A stretch of 64,000 nt of DNA, taken from assembly GCA_016192145.1 (NCBI GenBank), contig JACPUT010000002.1:434001-498000 (forward strand), in the 5' to 3' direction. The notes beneath the pieces are model-generated. The model was not told where the DNA came from. It searched no databases and worked only from the letters and a program-made list of their open reading frames with translations. The first letter of the stretch is position 1. Every line of letters begins with the position of its first letter. This stretch comes from Acidobacteriota bacterium. GTDB taxonomy: Bacteria; Acidobacteriota; Holophagae; Holophagales; Holophagaceae. Below, piece after piece: positions 16,867 to 26,993 of the stretch. The translations under genes and the position numbers were made by a program.

Positions 16867-19323
16867 GTGTTCGAAAAATTCACCGAAAAAGCCCGCCGGG
16901 TCATGTTCTTCGCCCGCTACGAGGCCAGCCAGTTCGGTTCCGAGAGCATCCAAAGTGGGCACCTTCTGCTGGGCCTTCTGCGCGAATCGGAAAAGACCAG
17001 CACCCAGCTCCTGGAGCGCATGGGCGTGCAGGTGGGCTCCCTGCGGGAGCGACTCGTGGCGGCCCTCACCCCCAAGGACCGGAAGGTGGTGCCCAGCTCC
17101 ACCTCCATCGACATCCCCATGGAGGAGGAGGTCAAGCGCATCCTCCAGCACGCCACCAGCGAGAGCGGCAAGCTCAACCACAAGCACGTGGGGGCCGAGC
17201 ACCTGCTCCTGGGCATGTTGAAGGAGGAGGGCAGCCTGGCCGGCCGCCTGCTGCGCGAAGCCGGGGCCGACCTCATCGCCGCCAAGGAGATCCTCCTGGA
17301 GAGCACCAAGGAGGAGAAGATCGCCAAGAAGAAGAAGGAGCACCCGCTCCTCTCCGAGTTCGCCCGCAATCTCAGCGAGATGGCGGAGCGGGGCATCTTC
17401 GACAACCTCATCGGCCGGGATACGGAGATCGAGCGCATCATCCAGATCCTGTCGCGCCGCCGCAAGAACAACCCGATCCTGCTGGGCGAGGCGGGGGTGG
17501 GCAAGACGGCCATCGTCGAGGGCCTGGCCCAGAAGATCTACGAGGGCGCCGTGCCGCCCACCCTGGCGGACAAGCGCATCTACGCCCTGGACCTGAGCCT
17601 CGTCGTCGCCGGCACCAAGTACCGGGGCCAGTTCGAGGAGCGGCTCAAGAGCATCATCGCCGAGGCCTCCAAGGACCCCAGCGTCGTCCTCTTCATCGAT
17701 GAGATCCACAGCCTCATCGGCACGGGCGCCGCGGAAGGCAGCCTGGACGCGGCCAACATCCTCAAGCCGGCCCTGAGCCGGGGCGAGATCCAGTGCATCG
17801 GGGCCACCACGCACAAGGAATACGTGAAGTACATCGACAAGGATCGCAGCCTCGTCCGTCGCTTCCAGCCCGTCACCGTGAACCCCCCCGACGAGGCGGA
17901 GAGCATGCGGATCCTGGAGGGCATCCGGAACCGCTACGAGCTCTTCCATCGCGTGAAGTACCCCCAGAAGACCCTCGAGGCCTCCGTCTACCTCTCCAAC
18001 CGCTACATCACGGACCGCTTCCTGCCCGACAAGGCCATCGACCTCCTGGACGAGGCCGGGGCCCGGGTGAAGCTGCGCGTGGGCGCGGGCGGAACCCAGG
18101 GCACCAAGGTGGAGGACGAACTCCACCGGGTCATCAACGAGATGAACGAGGCGGTGCTGAGCCGGGACTTCGAGAAGGCCGTGCTCCTCCGCCAGAAGGA
18201 GCTGCAGCTCCGCGAGCAGCTGACCCAGACCCGCTCCGAACTCACGGAAGAGGACTACGCTCGCTTCCCCGAGGTGACTGAAGCCGACATCGATGACGTG
18301 GTGGCCTCCTGGACGGGCATCCCCGTGAAGGCCCTGAAAAACGAGGAAAAGCAGAACCTCATCAAGATGGAAGCCCACATCAACACCCGGGTCATCGGTC
18401 AGGAGGCGGCCGTGTCCGCCGTGAGCCGGGCCGTGCGCCGGGCCCGGACGGGCCTCAAGAACCCCAACCGGCCCATGGGTTCCTTCCTCTTCCTGGGCCC
18501 CACGGGCGTGGGCAAGACGGAACTGGCCAAGACCCTGGCGGCCTTCCTCTTCGGGGACCCCAAGAAGATGATCCGCTTCGACATGAGCGAATTCATGGAG
18601 AAGCACGAGGTGAGCAAGCTGCTCGGGGCCCCTCCGGGGTACGTGGGGTATGAAGAAGGCGGCATGCTGACGGATCGGGTTCGCCGCAACCCCTATTGCG
18701 TGCTGCTTTTCGATGAGATCGAAAAGGCCCACCCGGATATGATCAACATCCTGCTCTCGATCTTCGACGATGGGCAGGCCACGGATGCCTTCGGGAACCA
18801 GGTGGACTTCAAGAACACCATCATCATCATGACCTCCAACGTTGGCAGCCGGGAGCTGCTCTCCGACAAGAGCCTGGGATTCGTGGAAGCGGACCCCAAG
18901 GCGGACGCCAAGTCCGGGGACGCCATGAAGGTGCTCAAGCGGACCTTCCCCCCGGAATTCCTCAATCGCATCGATGAGATCGTGGTGTTCAACCGGCTCG
19001 GGGATGAGGAGATTCGCGGAATTGTCCGGCTGCTCGTGGAGGATGTGAATCAGACCCTCGTCAAGCACAAGCTCCACGTGACCCTCACCGACGCCGCCGT
19101 GGACCACCTGGTGAAGACCACCGTGCGGGATCGGGCCTACGGGGCCCGCCCCCTCCGCCGGGCCATCCAGAAGCATGTGGAAGATCCCCTGGCCGAATTG
19201 ATGGTCGGGCAGGAAGAAGTGCCCTCGGGTGAGGTACGATTTGATCTGGAGGGCGACAAACTCGTCCCCACCCTGGTGGAAGGCTCCAACCAGGAATCGC
19301 AGTTGGTTGGGGTCCACGAATGA
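16867..19323 (+). CDS. clpC: ATP-dependent Clp protease ATPase subunit ClpC
   Basis: Hexameric AAA+ unfoldase that feeds substrates to ClpP. 818 residues: Clp N-domain repeats (1-145), AAA1 with GEAGVGKT and [13 protein letters not shown], a UVR-type middle region ([18 protein letters not shown]), AAA2 with GPTGVGKT and [11 protein letters not shown], and the C-terminal D2-small domain. The short UVR middle rather than a long coiled coil separates ClpC from ClpB. The start is GTG at 16867, preceded by GAAAGGGTG. The stop overlaps the bamA start by 4 bp (ATGA), so the outer-membrane assembly gene is coupled to this protease ATPase. No CtsR/McsAB genes are adjacent. Confidence 0.95.
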   Translation: MFEKFTEKARRVMFFARYEASQFGSESIQSGHLLLGLLRESEKTSTQLLERMGVQVGSLRERLVAALTPKDRKVVPSSTSIDIPMEEEVKRILQHATSESGKLNHKHVGAEHLLLGMLKEEGSLAGRLLREAGADLIAAKEILLESTKEEKIAKKKKEHPLLSEFARNLSEMAERGIFDNLIGRDTEIERIIQILSRRRKNNPILLGEAGVGKTAIVEGLAQKIYEGAVPPTLADKRIYALDLSLVVAGTKYRGQFEERLKSIIAEASKDPSVVLFIDEIHSLIGTGAAEGSLDAANILKPALSRGEIQCIGATTHKEYVKYIDKDRSLVRRFQPVTVNPPDEAESMRILEGIRNRYELFHRVKYPQKTLEASVYLSNRYITDRFLPDKAIDLLDEAGARVKLRVGAGGTQGTKVEDELHRVINEMNEAVLSRDFEKAVLLRQKELQLREQLTQTRSELTEEDYARFPEVTEADIDDVVASWTGIPVKALKNEEKQNLIKMEAHINTRVIGQEAAVSAVSRAVRRARTGLKNPNRPMGSFLFLGPTGVGKTELAKTLAAFLFGDPKKMIRFDMSEFMEKHEVSKLLGAPPGYVGYEEGGMLTDRVRRNPYCVLLFDEIEKAHPDMINILLSIFDDGQATDAFGNQVDFKNTIIIMTSNVGSRELLSDKSLGFVEADPKADAKSGDAMKVLKRTFPPEFLNRIDEIVVFNRLGDEEIRGIVRLLVEDVNQTLVKHKLHVTLTDAAVDHLVKTTVRDRAYGARPLRRAIQKHVEDPLAELMVGQEEVPSGEVRFDLEGDKLVPTLVEGSNQESQLVGVHE

Positions 19324-21863
19324 AGCAAAGACAGGGATGGGGAAGCCGGGTACCGGCCCCGGTTAAGGAAGGCCTGCGGGCGGCTGTGCTGCTCTCCGGC
19401 CTTGGGTTTTCGGCTCCACTATGGGCGCAGGAGCCACCGCAGGCCTCCGGGCCCGAGATGGAGACGATCTCCGAGATCAAGGTGAGGGGCACGCAGAAGC
19501 TGTCCGCCGAGACGGTGGCCTTCAAGGCCGGGGTCAAGGTGGGCGATGACATCCGCAATGTGGATTTCACCGCGCTCCTGGAGCGGCTCTGGGCCAGCAA
19601 CGCCTTCGACGACGTGAAGCTGGACGTGGAGGAGACCGACAAGGGCTCCATCCTCATCATCACGGTCAAGGAACGGCCCATCATCAAGGAAGTCGACTAC
19701 CGGGGCGGCACGGAGATCGGGCTCAGCACCCTCAAGGACAAGATCAAGGAGAAGAAGCTCGAGGCGAAGGCCGACAGCGTCTACGACCCCGAGATCGCCC
19801 GCAAGATCAAGAACCAGATCGTGGAAATCGCGGCCGAGAAGGGCTTCCGGAACCCCGTGGTCGACGTGGTCGTGGAACCCACGGGCCCTGGGGTCGCGCG
19901 GCTCGTCTTCGACGTGAAGGAAGGCGGCAAGGTCCACATCTACAAGGTGAAGTTCCGCGGGACGAAGAAGATCAAGGATGCCAAGCTCCGGGCCGCCATG
20001 GAGAAGACCCGGCAGCACTGGATGTTCTCCTGGTTGACCTCCCACGACCTGCTGGTGGACAAGAACCTGGAAGAGGATCTGGAAAACCTCAAGAAGGCTT
20101 ACTGGCGCCTGGGGTACAAGGACGTCTTCATCGGGAAGCCCACCATCACGGTGGAGGACAAGACCTCGGCCCGCCAGAAACGCAAGAACGAGAAGCGGAT
20201 CAAGGAAGCCCGGAGCCCCAAGTACGACCTGCGGGCGAGCCTGGAGATCCCCATCCTCGAAGGCGATCAGTTCTTCGAAGGCACCTTCAAGGTGGAGGAG
20301 GCCAAGCTCTTCAACGAGAAGTTCTTCAAGCAGAAGTACGCCGAGGCCAAGCGGGATAACAATTCCATGCTGAAGAAGTTCTTCGGCATCAAGCCCTCCC
20401 TCGATGCGCCCGCCGCCACGAAGAACATCCCCTTCGATCTGGATGCCGTCGCGGAGGCCCAGAAGAAGATCAAGGAAGCCTACGGCGACAACGCCTACAT
20501 CCGGGCCAACACCGATCGCACCCTCACGGTCCGTGAGGAAGGCGGCGTCAAGAAGGTGGACGTGGCCCTCAAGGTGAAGGAGGGGGAACGCCACATCCTC
20601 CGCCGCCTCGAATTCGAGGGTAACTCCACGACGAAGGACAAAGTGCTGCGCCGGAGCCTGCTGATGCGGGAGGGCGATGAGTTCAGCCTGGCCGCGTTCA
20701 AGGACTCGATGCTGCGCATCAGCCAGCTGAGCTATTTCGACGTCAAGAACTCCGAGCCCGACGTCCAGCCCGTGGCGGACAAGCCCGAGGTGGACGTCAA
20801 GATCAAGGGCGAGGAATCGGGCGTCAACGAGGTCCTGTTCCAGGGCGGCTATGGATCCGTGTTCGGGTTCTCGCTGGGCGCATCGTTCAGCACCCGGAAC
20901 CTCGGTGGCGGTGGCGAGACCCTGGCCGTGAGCTACAACGGCGGCAAGTTCCAGCGGAGCCTGAGCGTCTCCTTCTCGGAGCCCTACGTCTTCGACCTGC
21001 CCTACAGCCTCAGCGTCAGCGTGTTCAACTCCAGCACCGACTATGATGCTTCCCGCGTGGGCATCGAAAACGCCTACAGCCAGACGACCAAGGGCCTCGG
21101 CGTCAGCCTCGGCAGCCGCTTCTCCAACTGGTTCCAGTCCCAGCGCTGGGCGGCCTTCACCACCCTGAGCGTCGGCTACAACTACCGGATCATCGATATC
21201 AACGGCGGCAGGAACTACTACTACCGCGATATCCAATCCCAGCTCACCTCGAGCGTGACGCCCAGCATCTCCTATGACACGGTGAACCACCCCTTCAAGC
21301 CGACTCGCGGCACGAAGCTGGGCTTCAGCCTGGAATACGGCGGCTGGCAGTTCGGCGGGGACCGGCCCTTCCTGAGGGCGAGCTGGGAAGCCACGAAGTT
21401 CGCCAACATCGACGAGCGCCACATCTTCGCGGTGAACGCCTCCTACGGCTACATGAAGCGCCTGGGCAACGATCCCCTGCTTCCCTACGAACTCTTCCGC
21501 CCCGGCGGCGAGAACACGATCCGTGGCTATCGGTACGGATACGTGGGCAGCGTCAACCAGGATCCCAGCGGCCGGGACGTGGTGGTTGGCGGCAACAAGC
21601 AGTTCATCAGCAACCTCGAATACCAGTTCAAGATCGCCGATCAGTTCCGCTTGGTCGTCTTCTACGACATGGGTAATGCCTGGGCCCCCGGCTCCAAGGT
21701 GTTCTCCGAGTCCCTCCGCCGGAGCGCAGGCCTCGAATTCAGGTTCTTCCTGCCCATCAGCCCCGCCCCCATGCGATTGATCTGGTCGAAAAAGCTGAAC
21801 CCCTACGCCTTTGATACCGAAGGCACGAACGACTTCCAGTTCAGCATGGGCACGACCTTCTGA
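19320..21863 (+). CDS. bamA: Outer-membrane protein assembly factor BamA
   Basis: Core subunit of the BAM complex that folds and inserts beta-barrel proteins in the outer membrane. The 847 residues start with a signal peptide (hydrophobic AAVLLSGLGFSAPLWAQ). POTRA-type repeats follow to about residue 500 (first one ISEIKVRGTQKLSAET). The 16-strand barrel has the loop-6 motif ENTIRGYRYG and ends in aromatic Phe (FSMGTTF), as needed for BAM recognition. A Lys/Arg-rich stretch around residues 280-300 (ARQKRKNEKRIKEARSPKY) is an unusual insertion between POTRA repeats. The start ATG overlaps the clpC stop. An OmpH/Skp gene follows 47 bp later, the common bamA-skp order. Confidence 0.95.
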   Translation: MKQRQGWGSRVPAPVKEGLRAAVLLSGLGFSAPLWAQEPPQASGPEMETISEIKVRGTQKLSAETVAFKAGVKVGDDIRNVDFTALLERLWASNAFDDVKLDVEETDKGSILIITVKERPIIKEVDYRGGTEIGLSTLKDKIKEKKLEAKADSVYDPEIARKIKNQIVEIAAEKGFRNPVVDVVVEPTGPGVARLVFDVKEGGKVHIYKVKFRGTKKIKDAKLRAAMEKTRQHWMFSWLTSHDLLVDKNLEEDLENLKKAYWRLGYKDVFIGKPTITVEDKTSARQKRKNEKRIKEARSPKYDLRASLEIPILEGDQFFEGTFKVEEAKLFNEKFFKQKYAEAKRDNNSMLKKFFGIKPSLDAPAATKNIPFDLDAVAEAQKKIKEAYGDNAYIRANTDRTLTVREEGGVKKVDVALKVKEGERHILRRLEFEGNSTTKDKVLRRSLLMREGDEFSLAAFKDSMLRISQLSYFDVKNSEPDVQPVADKPEVDVKIKGEESGVNEVLFQGGYGSVFGFSLGASFSTRNLGGGGETLAVSYNGGKFQRSLSVSFSEPYVFDLPYSLSVSVFNSSTDYDASRVGIENAYSQTTKGLGVSLGSRFSNWFQSQRWAAFTTLSVGYNYRIIDINGGRNYYYRDIQSQLTSSVTPSISYDTVNHPFKPTRGTKLGFSLEYGGWQFGGDRPFLRASWEATKFANIDERHIFAVNASYGYMKRLGNDPLLPYELFRPGGENTIRGYRYGYVGSVNQDPSGRDVVVGGNKQFISNLEYQFKIADQFRLVVFYDMGNAWAPGSKVFSESLRRSAGLEFRFFLPISPAPMRLIWSKKLNPYAFDTEGTNDFQFSMGTTF

Positions 21864-21910
21864 TTGTTTTTCCCCCGATATACAATGGTTGTTCTAATCC
21901 TGGAGATGTC

Positions 21911-22480
21911 ATGCGTCGCTTTCTGACCCCCCTCATCGTCTGCGCGAGCCTTGCCCTTTCGGCGCAGATCCCCGAGCCCACCCGCATCGCCGTGTTCTCC
22001 ATGCGCGACTTCATCGGCAACAGCGTGAAGGCCCGCAAGGTCTACGCCGAGCTGGAGGTGCTCCAGAAGCAGCTCATGGACAAGCTGCAGGCCAAGCAGG
22101 CCGAGGGGCAGAAGCTCAACCAGCAGCTCCAGAGCACCAGCATCAGCGATGAGGGCAAGGTGCAGATCCAGAAGCAGCTCCGAGATCTCGAGTTCGAGTT
22201 CAAGAAGCTGCAAGAGGACGCTCAGGCCGACTCCCAGAAGGTGCAGCAGAAGGTCATGAAGGCCCTCAACGACCTCGCCGACCCCGTGGTGAAGGCTCTT
22301 GCCACCGAGCAGAAGCTGCAGCTGATCCTCTCCGCCGAGAACAGCCCCATCGTCTGGGCTCAGGAGAACTGGGCCACGGCCTTCACCTTGGAAGTGGCCA
22401 AGCGCCTGGATGCCGCCGATGGCGCCGCTCCCGCCGCCAAGCCCGCGGAGAAGAAGCCGGCTCCTGCCAAGAAGCCCTGA
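21911..22480 (+). CDS. OmpH/Skp family periplasmic chaperone
   Basis: Holdase that keeps unfolded outer-membrane proteins soluble on the way to BamA. The 189 residues include a signal peptide (MRRFLTPLIVCASLALSAQ), a start strand IAVFSMRDFIGNS, a long charged helical hairpin rich in Gln, Lys and Glu (residues 45-120), and the closing strand LQLILSAENSPIVWAQ. The tail after residue 165 is Ala/Lys/Pro-rich and probably disordered. Placement straight after bamA supports the assignment. It has a separate start after 47 bp and a strong terminator follows. Confidence 0.9.
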   Translation: MRRFLTPLIVCASLALSAQIPEPTRIAVFSMRDFIGNSVKARKVYAELEVLQKQLMDKLQAKQAEGQKLNQQLQSTSISDEGKVQIQKQLRDLEFEFKKLQEDAQADSQKVQQKVMKALNDLADPVVKALATEQKLQLILSAENSPIVWAQENWATAFTLEVAKRLDAADGAAPAAKPAEKKPAPAKKP

Positions 22481-22497
22481 GCTTTTCCCTTCCCAAT

Positions 22498-22527
22498 AAA
22501 GAGGGCGCCCGATGGGCGCCCTCTTTG
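22498..22527. terminator. Bidirectional terminator between skp-like gene and dut
   Basis: GAGGGCGCCC-GAT-GGGCGCCCTC stem with AATAAA before and TTTGTT after; it serves both convergent genes. Confidence 0.9.
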
Positions 22528-22534
22528 TTGGGGG

Positions 22535-22999
22535 TTACTGTTTGCCAGTACTTCCATAGCCGCCGGTGCTACGGGCGGTGTCGCCCAGGGATTCGCGATC
22601 GGCTTCGGGGGCCCAGGCCCAAGTCACCACGGGCGCCACGAGCATCTGGGCGATGCGTTCGCCGCGGGAGAGCTCGAAGGGGAGCTGACCCAGGTTGATG
22701 AGGAGCACCTGCACCTCGCCCCGGTAGTCGGCATCGATGGTGCCGGGGCTGTTGAGCACCGTGACCCCGTGCTTCAGGGCGAGGCCCGAGCGGGGCCGGA
22801 TCTGCGCCTCGAAGCCCTCGGGCAGGGCCATCACCAGGCCTGTGGGCACGAGCCGGCGCTCGCCGGGGGCCAGAGACCATGTCTCGTCCATGGGCAGCGC
22901 CGCGCGCAAGTCCATGCCGGCGCTGTGGGGCGTCGCGAAGGCGGGCAATTCCAGGCCTTGGGCGTGGGGGAGCTGATGGATGGGGATGGGGATGTGCAT
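22535..22999 (-). CDS. dut: dUTP diphosphatase (dUTPase)
   Basis: Trimeric enzyme hydrolysing dUTP to dUMP and pyrophosphate, keeping uracil out of DNA and supplying thymidylate synthesis. The 154 residues contain the five dUTPase motifs: [45 protein letters not shown], and the Gly-rich C-terminal arm [10 protein letters not shown] that closes over substrate. Length is typical. ATG at 22999 is used. It lies 27 bp downstream of rlmN on the same strand and is probably co-transcribed. Confidence 0.97.
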   Translation of the reverse strand: MHIPIPIHQLPHAQGLELPAFATPHSAGMDLRAALPMDETWSLAPGERRLVPTGLVMALPEGFEAQIRPRSGLALKHGVTVLNSPGTIDADYRGEVQVLLINLGQLPFELSRGERIAQMLVAPVVTWAWAPEADRESLGDTARSTGGYGSTGKQ

Positions 23000-23026
23000 C
23001 CCCTCAGAATAAGGGTAGAGGGGCGG

Positions 23027-24106
23027 CTACGCCTTCTCCTTGACCAGCTGACCGCAAGCCGCCCGCACGTCCCGCCCCCGGCTGCGGCGGACGGTGACGA
23101 AGCAGCCCTGGGCCTTGAGGCGGTCACTGAAGGCCTGGATGCGATCCTCGGCGGGCTCGTGGAAGGTGGAGTGGTCGTGCTCGTTCATGGGGATGAGGTT
23201 CACGTTGTGGCCGCGCCTCAGATCGCCCAGCCAGTCGCCCAGGCGCTGGGCATCCTCGGGGGTGTCGTTGACGCCCGCGAGGAGGACGTACTCGAAGGTG
23301 AACTTCTCGCCGCGCTGGAGGCCCCAGGCGTCCAGCGCCTGCCGGAGGCGCGCCAGGTTCCACACCTTGTTCACGGGCATGGTGGCGCTGCGGGCCTCGT
23401 CATGGGTGGCGTTGAGGCTGAGGGCGAGCAGCGGCCGGGGTCGCAGCCTCGCCAGCTTCTCGATGCCACTCACGAGGCCCGAGGTGGACACGGTGATGCG
23501 CTTGGCGGAGAGGCCCAGGCCCTCGATCTCGCCGAGCACGCGGATGGCGCGGTGCACATGGTCGAGGTTGTGCAGGGGCTCGCCCATGCCCATGAAGACG
23601 AGCGTCACCTGCTCGCCGCGGTCGGGCCCGAGGTCGCGCATGAGGGCGATGACCTGGCCCACGATCTCGCCGGCCGTGAGGTTGCGCAGGATGCCCATGG
23701 CCCCGGTGGCGCAGAAGGTGCAGCCCATGGCGCAGCCCACCTGGCTGGAGATGCAGTAGGTGACGCGGGGGCTCCTCACCTTGCGGGGCATGTGCACGGC
23801 CTCGATGCGGTGGCCATCGCTGAGGCGCAGCACGAGCTTCGTGGAGCCGTCCATGGAGGGGTGCCGCTCGAGGATCTCGGGCAGGCTGGCGTCCGTCTCC
23901 GTTGCCACCCACTCCCGCAGGGCCTTGCTGATCCAGGGGGCGCCCTCCTTCCAGAGGTGGACGCGATGGAGGCGGTTGAAGAGGTGCGCGGCCCGGCCCG
24001 GGGCGCCCATGGCCTCGAAATCCTCGGGCAGCAGCGACCACACCGAGGGCTTCCCGGCCTTTTCGGGGGCGGGGCGATCCCAGGGCATGAGGGCGGTTTC
24101 GGCCAT
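23027..24106 (-). CDS. rlmN: 23S rRNA/tRNA adenine-C2 methyltransferase RlmN
   Basis: Radical SAM enzyme that methylates C2 of A2503 in 23S rRNA and A37 in some tRNAs. The 359 residues contain the cluster motif CAMGCTFC, FMGMGEPLHNLD, the SAM-binding ITVSTSGLV, SLNATHDEAR and the C-terminal catalytic Cys region RGRDVRAACGQL. A typical N-terminal accessory domain (FNRLHRVHLWKEG) precedes these. ATG at 24106. It is followed by dut on the same strand; the upstream DUF885 gene ends nearby. Confidence 0.96.
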   Translation of the reverse strand: MAETALMPWDRPAPEKAGKPSVWSLLPEDFEAMGAPGRAAHLFNRLHRVHLWKEGAPWISKALREWVATETDASLPEILERHPSMDGSTKLVLRLSDGHRIEAVHMPRKVRSPRVTYCISSQVGCAMGCTFCATGAMGILRNLTAGEIVGQVIALMRDLGPDRGEQVTLVFMGMGEPLHNLDHVHRAIRVLGEIEGLGLSAKRITVSTSGLVSGIEKLARLRPRPLLALSLNATHDEARSATMPVNKVWNLARLRQALDAWGLQRGEKFTFEYVLLAGVNDTPEDAQRLGDWLGDLRRGHNVNLIPMNEHDHSTFHEPAEDRIQAFSDRLKAQGCFVTVRRSRGRDVRAACGQLVKEKA

Positions 24107-24163
24107 CCAGCCAGTTTATCGGCCGGAGGGCGGATTCCATTCGGGGGATTGGGCCCGGGTGAC

Positions 24164-25933
24164 CTATTTTCCCGTGGGTCGCTTCATCCAAGCCCGCAGG
24201 TGGGCGTCGAGCACGGCCAAAGGCAGGGCGCCCTCCCGGAGGATCTCATCGTGGAAGGCCCGCAGGGGGAACCGGGCCCCCATGGTCTTCTCACCGAAGG
24301 TGCGCAGCTCGCGGAGCTTGAGCTGGCCCATCTTGTAGCCCAGGGCCTGGCCGGGGTTGGCCATGTAGCGCTCGATCTCGGGGATCTGCTCCTCGGGTGA
24401 CCCGCCCTCCTGTTCGGCGGCATAGGCCAGGGCCCGCTCCCGCGTCCAGCCCTTGGCGTGGAGGCCCGTATCCACCACGAGGCGGATGGCCCGGTGCATG
24501 TCGCCCAGCAACATGCCGAGGTACTGGTAGGGATCGTCGTAGATGCCGAGGTCCTTGCCCAGGCTTTCGCAGTAGAGGGCCCAGCCTTCCACGAAGGCGT
24601 TGCTGGCGTCGTAGCGGCGGAAGCGGGGCAGGGTGGGGCTCTCCATGGCGAGGGAGAGCTGGAAGTGGTGCCCAGGGATGGCCTCGTGGAGGAAGAGCTC
24701 GCCCATGTTCGGCGTGCGCATTTTCGTGGGGTCCACGATGGGGACGTAGAAACTGCCAGGGCGTTTCCCATCCGCGGAACCCGAGATGTACTCCACCGAC
24801 GCGGTGGCCGCGCGGAAGGCCTCCGTGGACCGGATCTCGAAGCGCGTGCGCGGCACCCGGCCGAACAGCTTCGGCACGGCGGCCATCACGCGGCTTTCCA
24901 GGGCGCGGTAACCATCCAGGACCTCGGCTTCCGTCTTGAAGGGGGCGAATTCGGGGGCCGTGGCCACGTGGTTCAGGAACTCGGGCAGGGTGCCCTTGAA
25001 GCCGACCTGGGCCTTGACCTTCTCCATCTCGCCGCGGATCCGGGCCACCTCCGCGAGGCCAAGGCCGTGGATGCGGTCGGGGGAGAGGTCCGTGGTGGTC
25101 TGCAGGCGCACGAGGTAGGCATAGGCGGCAGGTCCGCCAGGCAGGGCCCCGAGGCCGCTGTGGTTGCCGCAGCGGGGCAGGTACTCATCGCGGATGAAGG
25201 CGTGCAGCCGGGCGTAGGCGGGCAGGGCGATGGCGCGGAGACCCTCGCGGTAACCGGCCGAGAGCTGGGCCTTGGCCTCCGCATCCAGGGAGGCCGGGAG
25301 CTGCTTGAGGGGATCGAAGAGGATGTTGCCCGCGGCCTCCTCCTTCGTCAGGGCCTCCAGCTGGGGCAGGACGCGCTCCATGAGGATGCGGGGCTGCACG
25401 ATGCCCTTGGCCATGCCCTCGCGCATGTTGGCGATGGCCGTATCCACCCAGGCGCTGAAGCCGTGGGCGCGGCTGATGAAGTTGCGATAGTCCTGGGCGG
25501 TCTTGAAGGGATGGATGAAGGCGCCCGAACCCATCTGCGCGAAGGTCAGCGTGGCGCAGCTGAACTGGTTCACGGGCATCAGGTGGAGGGGTTGCCGCGT
25601 GCCCTCCTCCCGGGCGCGGAGGTTCCACGTCAGGCTGTCGTAGCTGAGGCGGTTCGTGGCCGGGAGCCGCTTGCGGTCGATGCGGGCGAGCTCCGCCAGG
25701 TATTTCTGGCAGGTTGCGGCGACCTGTTTCCGGAAGGCCGGGGTGAGGTCGTTGGGCCAGAGGGCCTCGACGCTCGGGTCGTTGTCCCCGTTGATCGCCG
25801 CTTCGATGGGGAAGAGCCGCAGGTAGTCGGTGTAGTACCGCTCCAGCAGCGCGTGGAAGCGCGCGGGCGCGTCGGCGGCGGGCAGGCTCACCCCCGCGAC
25901 GAGGGCCAGGGGAAGGAGGATGCGCTTGGACAT
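24164..25933 (-). CDS. DUF885 family metallopeptidase-like protein, exported
   Basis: A 589-residue protein with a signal peptide (MSKRILLPLALVAGVSLPAAD). It matches the DUF885 family through LFLHEAIPGHHFQLSLA, which supplies the HExxxH-type zinc ligands, and FVEGWALYCESLGKDLG downstream, the third-ligand region. Family members are presumed peptidases acting on extracytoplasmic peptides; substrates are not established. Length is normal for the family and all key His/Glu residues are present. It starts at ATG 25933 and is upstream of rlmN on the same strand. Confidence 0.85.
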   Translation of the reverse strand: MSKRILLPLALVAGVSLPAADAPARFHALLERYYTDYLRLFPIEAAINGDNDPSVEALWPNDLTPAFRKQVAATCQKYLAELARIDRKRLPATNRLSYDSLTWNLRAREEGTRQPLHLMPVNQFSCATLTFAQMGSGAFIHPFKTAQDYRNFISRAHGFSAWVDTAIANMREGMAKGIVQPRILMERVLPQLEALTKEEAAGNILFDPLKQLPASLDAEAKAQLSAGYREGLRAIALPAYARLHAFIRDEYLPRCGNHSGLGALPGGPAAYAYLVRLQTTTDLSPDRIHGLGLAEVARIRGEMEKVKAQVGFKGTLPEFLNHVATAPEFAPFKTEAEVLDGYRALESRVMAAVPKLFGRVPRTRFEIRSTEAFRAATASVEYISGSADGKRPGSFYVPIVDPTKMRTPNMGELFLHEAIPGHHFQLSLAMESPTLPRFRRYDASNAFVEGWALYCESLGKDLGIYDDPYQYLGMLLGDMHRAIRLVVDTGLHAKGWTRERALAYAAEQEGGSPEEQIPEIERYMANPGQALGYKMGQLKLRELRTFGEKTMGARFPLRAFHDEILREGALPLAVLDAHLRAWMKRPTGK

Positions 25934-25977
25934 GGTCCGTCCAGGGTAGCGAAATCCTCCAGGGACTTGGGGGCTAG

Positions 25978-26445
25978 CTAGGCGCGTGAGGCAAGCTCCG
26001 CGAACTGGGATTGGAACGCCTCGAAGGAGGGCATGCCCGGCCGATCCGGGTGGGACTGCTCCCAGGCGTTCTGGAGGGGCTTCCAGCCCACGTGGGGGTA
26101 ATACCCCTCGGCCAGGGGGGAGGCGAGCAGCACCCAGCGGACCCGGGGAAACTCCGGGAAGAGCAGGGCCATGAGGGCCTTCCCCACGCCGGCCTTCTGG
26201 TACCCGGGATGCACGGCCAGATCGCAGACGTACCCGTCGAAGGCGCCATCCGTCCAGCCCCGCAGGAGCCCCACGAGGCGGGGCCCATCCCAGGCGCTGT
26301 GGATGACGTTGGCGCCGTCGAACATCTGCTTCAAGCGGGCGGCATCCCCGATGGGGCGCCGCAGCGGGGAGGCGGCGTAGAGGGCCTGGATGGCCTCCAG
26401 CCCAGGGCGTTCATGGGGGGCGATGCGGAAGGTGGGGGGGGTCAT
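25978..26445 (-). CDS. GNAT family N-acetyltransferase
   Basis: A 155-residue acetyl-CoA-dependent transferase. The CoA-binding motif is clear in VCDLAVHPGYQKAGVGKALM (Q/RxxGxG/A type), followed by WVLLASPLAEGYYPHVGW, the usual strand-5/helix segment of GNAT proteins. The substrate is unknown. Its start overlaps the stop of the upstream CMD gene by 4 bp (ATGA), so the two are co-translated. The pair sits in an operon divergent from the MocR regulator; similar MocR/CMD/GNAT groups occur in other bacteria. Confidence 0.85.
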   Translation of the reverse strand: MTPPTFRIAPHERPGLEAIQALYAASPLRRPIGDAARLKQMFDGANVIHSAWDGPRLVGLLRGWTDGAFDGYVCDLAVHPGYQKAGVGKALMALLFPEFPRVRWVLLASPLAEGYYPHVGWKPLQNAWEQSHPDRPGMPSFEAFQSQFAELASRA

Positions 26446-26897
26446 GAACGCACCTCGAAGGCGGGGAGTTCGGGCAGGAAGGCGACACCCAGGCGGTTCC
26501 AGGTGTTCATGAGGGTGATGACGTGGGTGAGATCCACCAGGGCCTTCTCCTCGAAGTGAGCGCGGGTGGCGGTGACCAGCTCCGGGGAAAGGGCGTGGTG
26601 GCCCAGCACCGTGAGGGCCTCGGCCCAGGCGAAGGCGGCGCGCTCGCGCGGGGTGAAGCAGGGGGCGTCGCGCCAGGCGGCCACCAGGGCCAGGCGGCGG
26701 GGATCCTCGCCATCCTTCAGGGCCTCGGTGCCGTGCATGTCCAGGCAGTAGGCGCAGCCGTTCAGCTGGGAAACGCGCATTTCCACCAAGTGCAGCAGGC
26801 TGGGCTCCAGGCCGCAGGCCCGGGTGTAGCGGTACATCTGCAGGAGGATCTGGTAGGGCTCCGGGGCGAGCTCGGGATGGGGCTTGGTGAGGCGCAT
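26442..26897 (-). CDS. Carboxymuconolactone decarboxylase (AhpD-like) family protein
   Basis: A 151-residue all-helical protein with the AhpD-type CxxC centre and trailing histidine in NGCAYCLDMHGTEA. Related proteins act as peroxidase partners or lactone decarboxylases; the CxxC version suggests thiol redox activity. The tail VDLTHVITLMNTWNRLGV is typical of the family. ATG at 26897 has GGAG eight bases upstream. It overlaps the GNAT gene by 4 bp and lies downstream of a truncated cupin in what appears to be one MocR-controlled operon. Confidence 0.9.
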   Translation of the reverse strand: MRLTKPHPELAPEPYQILLQMYRYTRACGLEPSLLHLVEMRVSQLNGCAYCLDMHGTEALKDGEDPRRLALVAAWRDAPCFTPRERAAFAWAEALTVLGHHALSPELVTATRAHFEEKALVDLTHVITLMNTWNRLGVAFLPELPAFEVRS

Positions 26898-26993
26898 GGG
26901 GGCTCCGGGTGGAGGGGATCAGGCCGTGCGGGCGCGGAGGCCCAAGTGTAGGGCGCCGGGGGCCGGGCTGAAGACGGAGTGGTCCAAGGGGGA

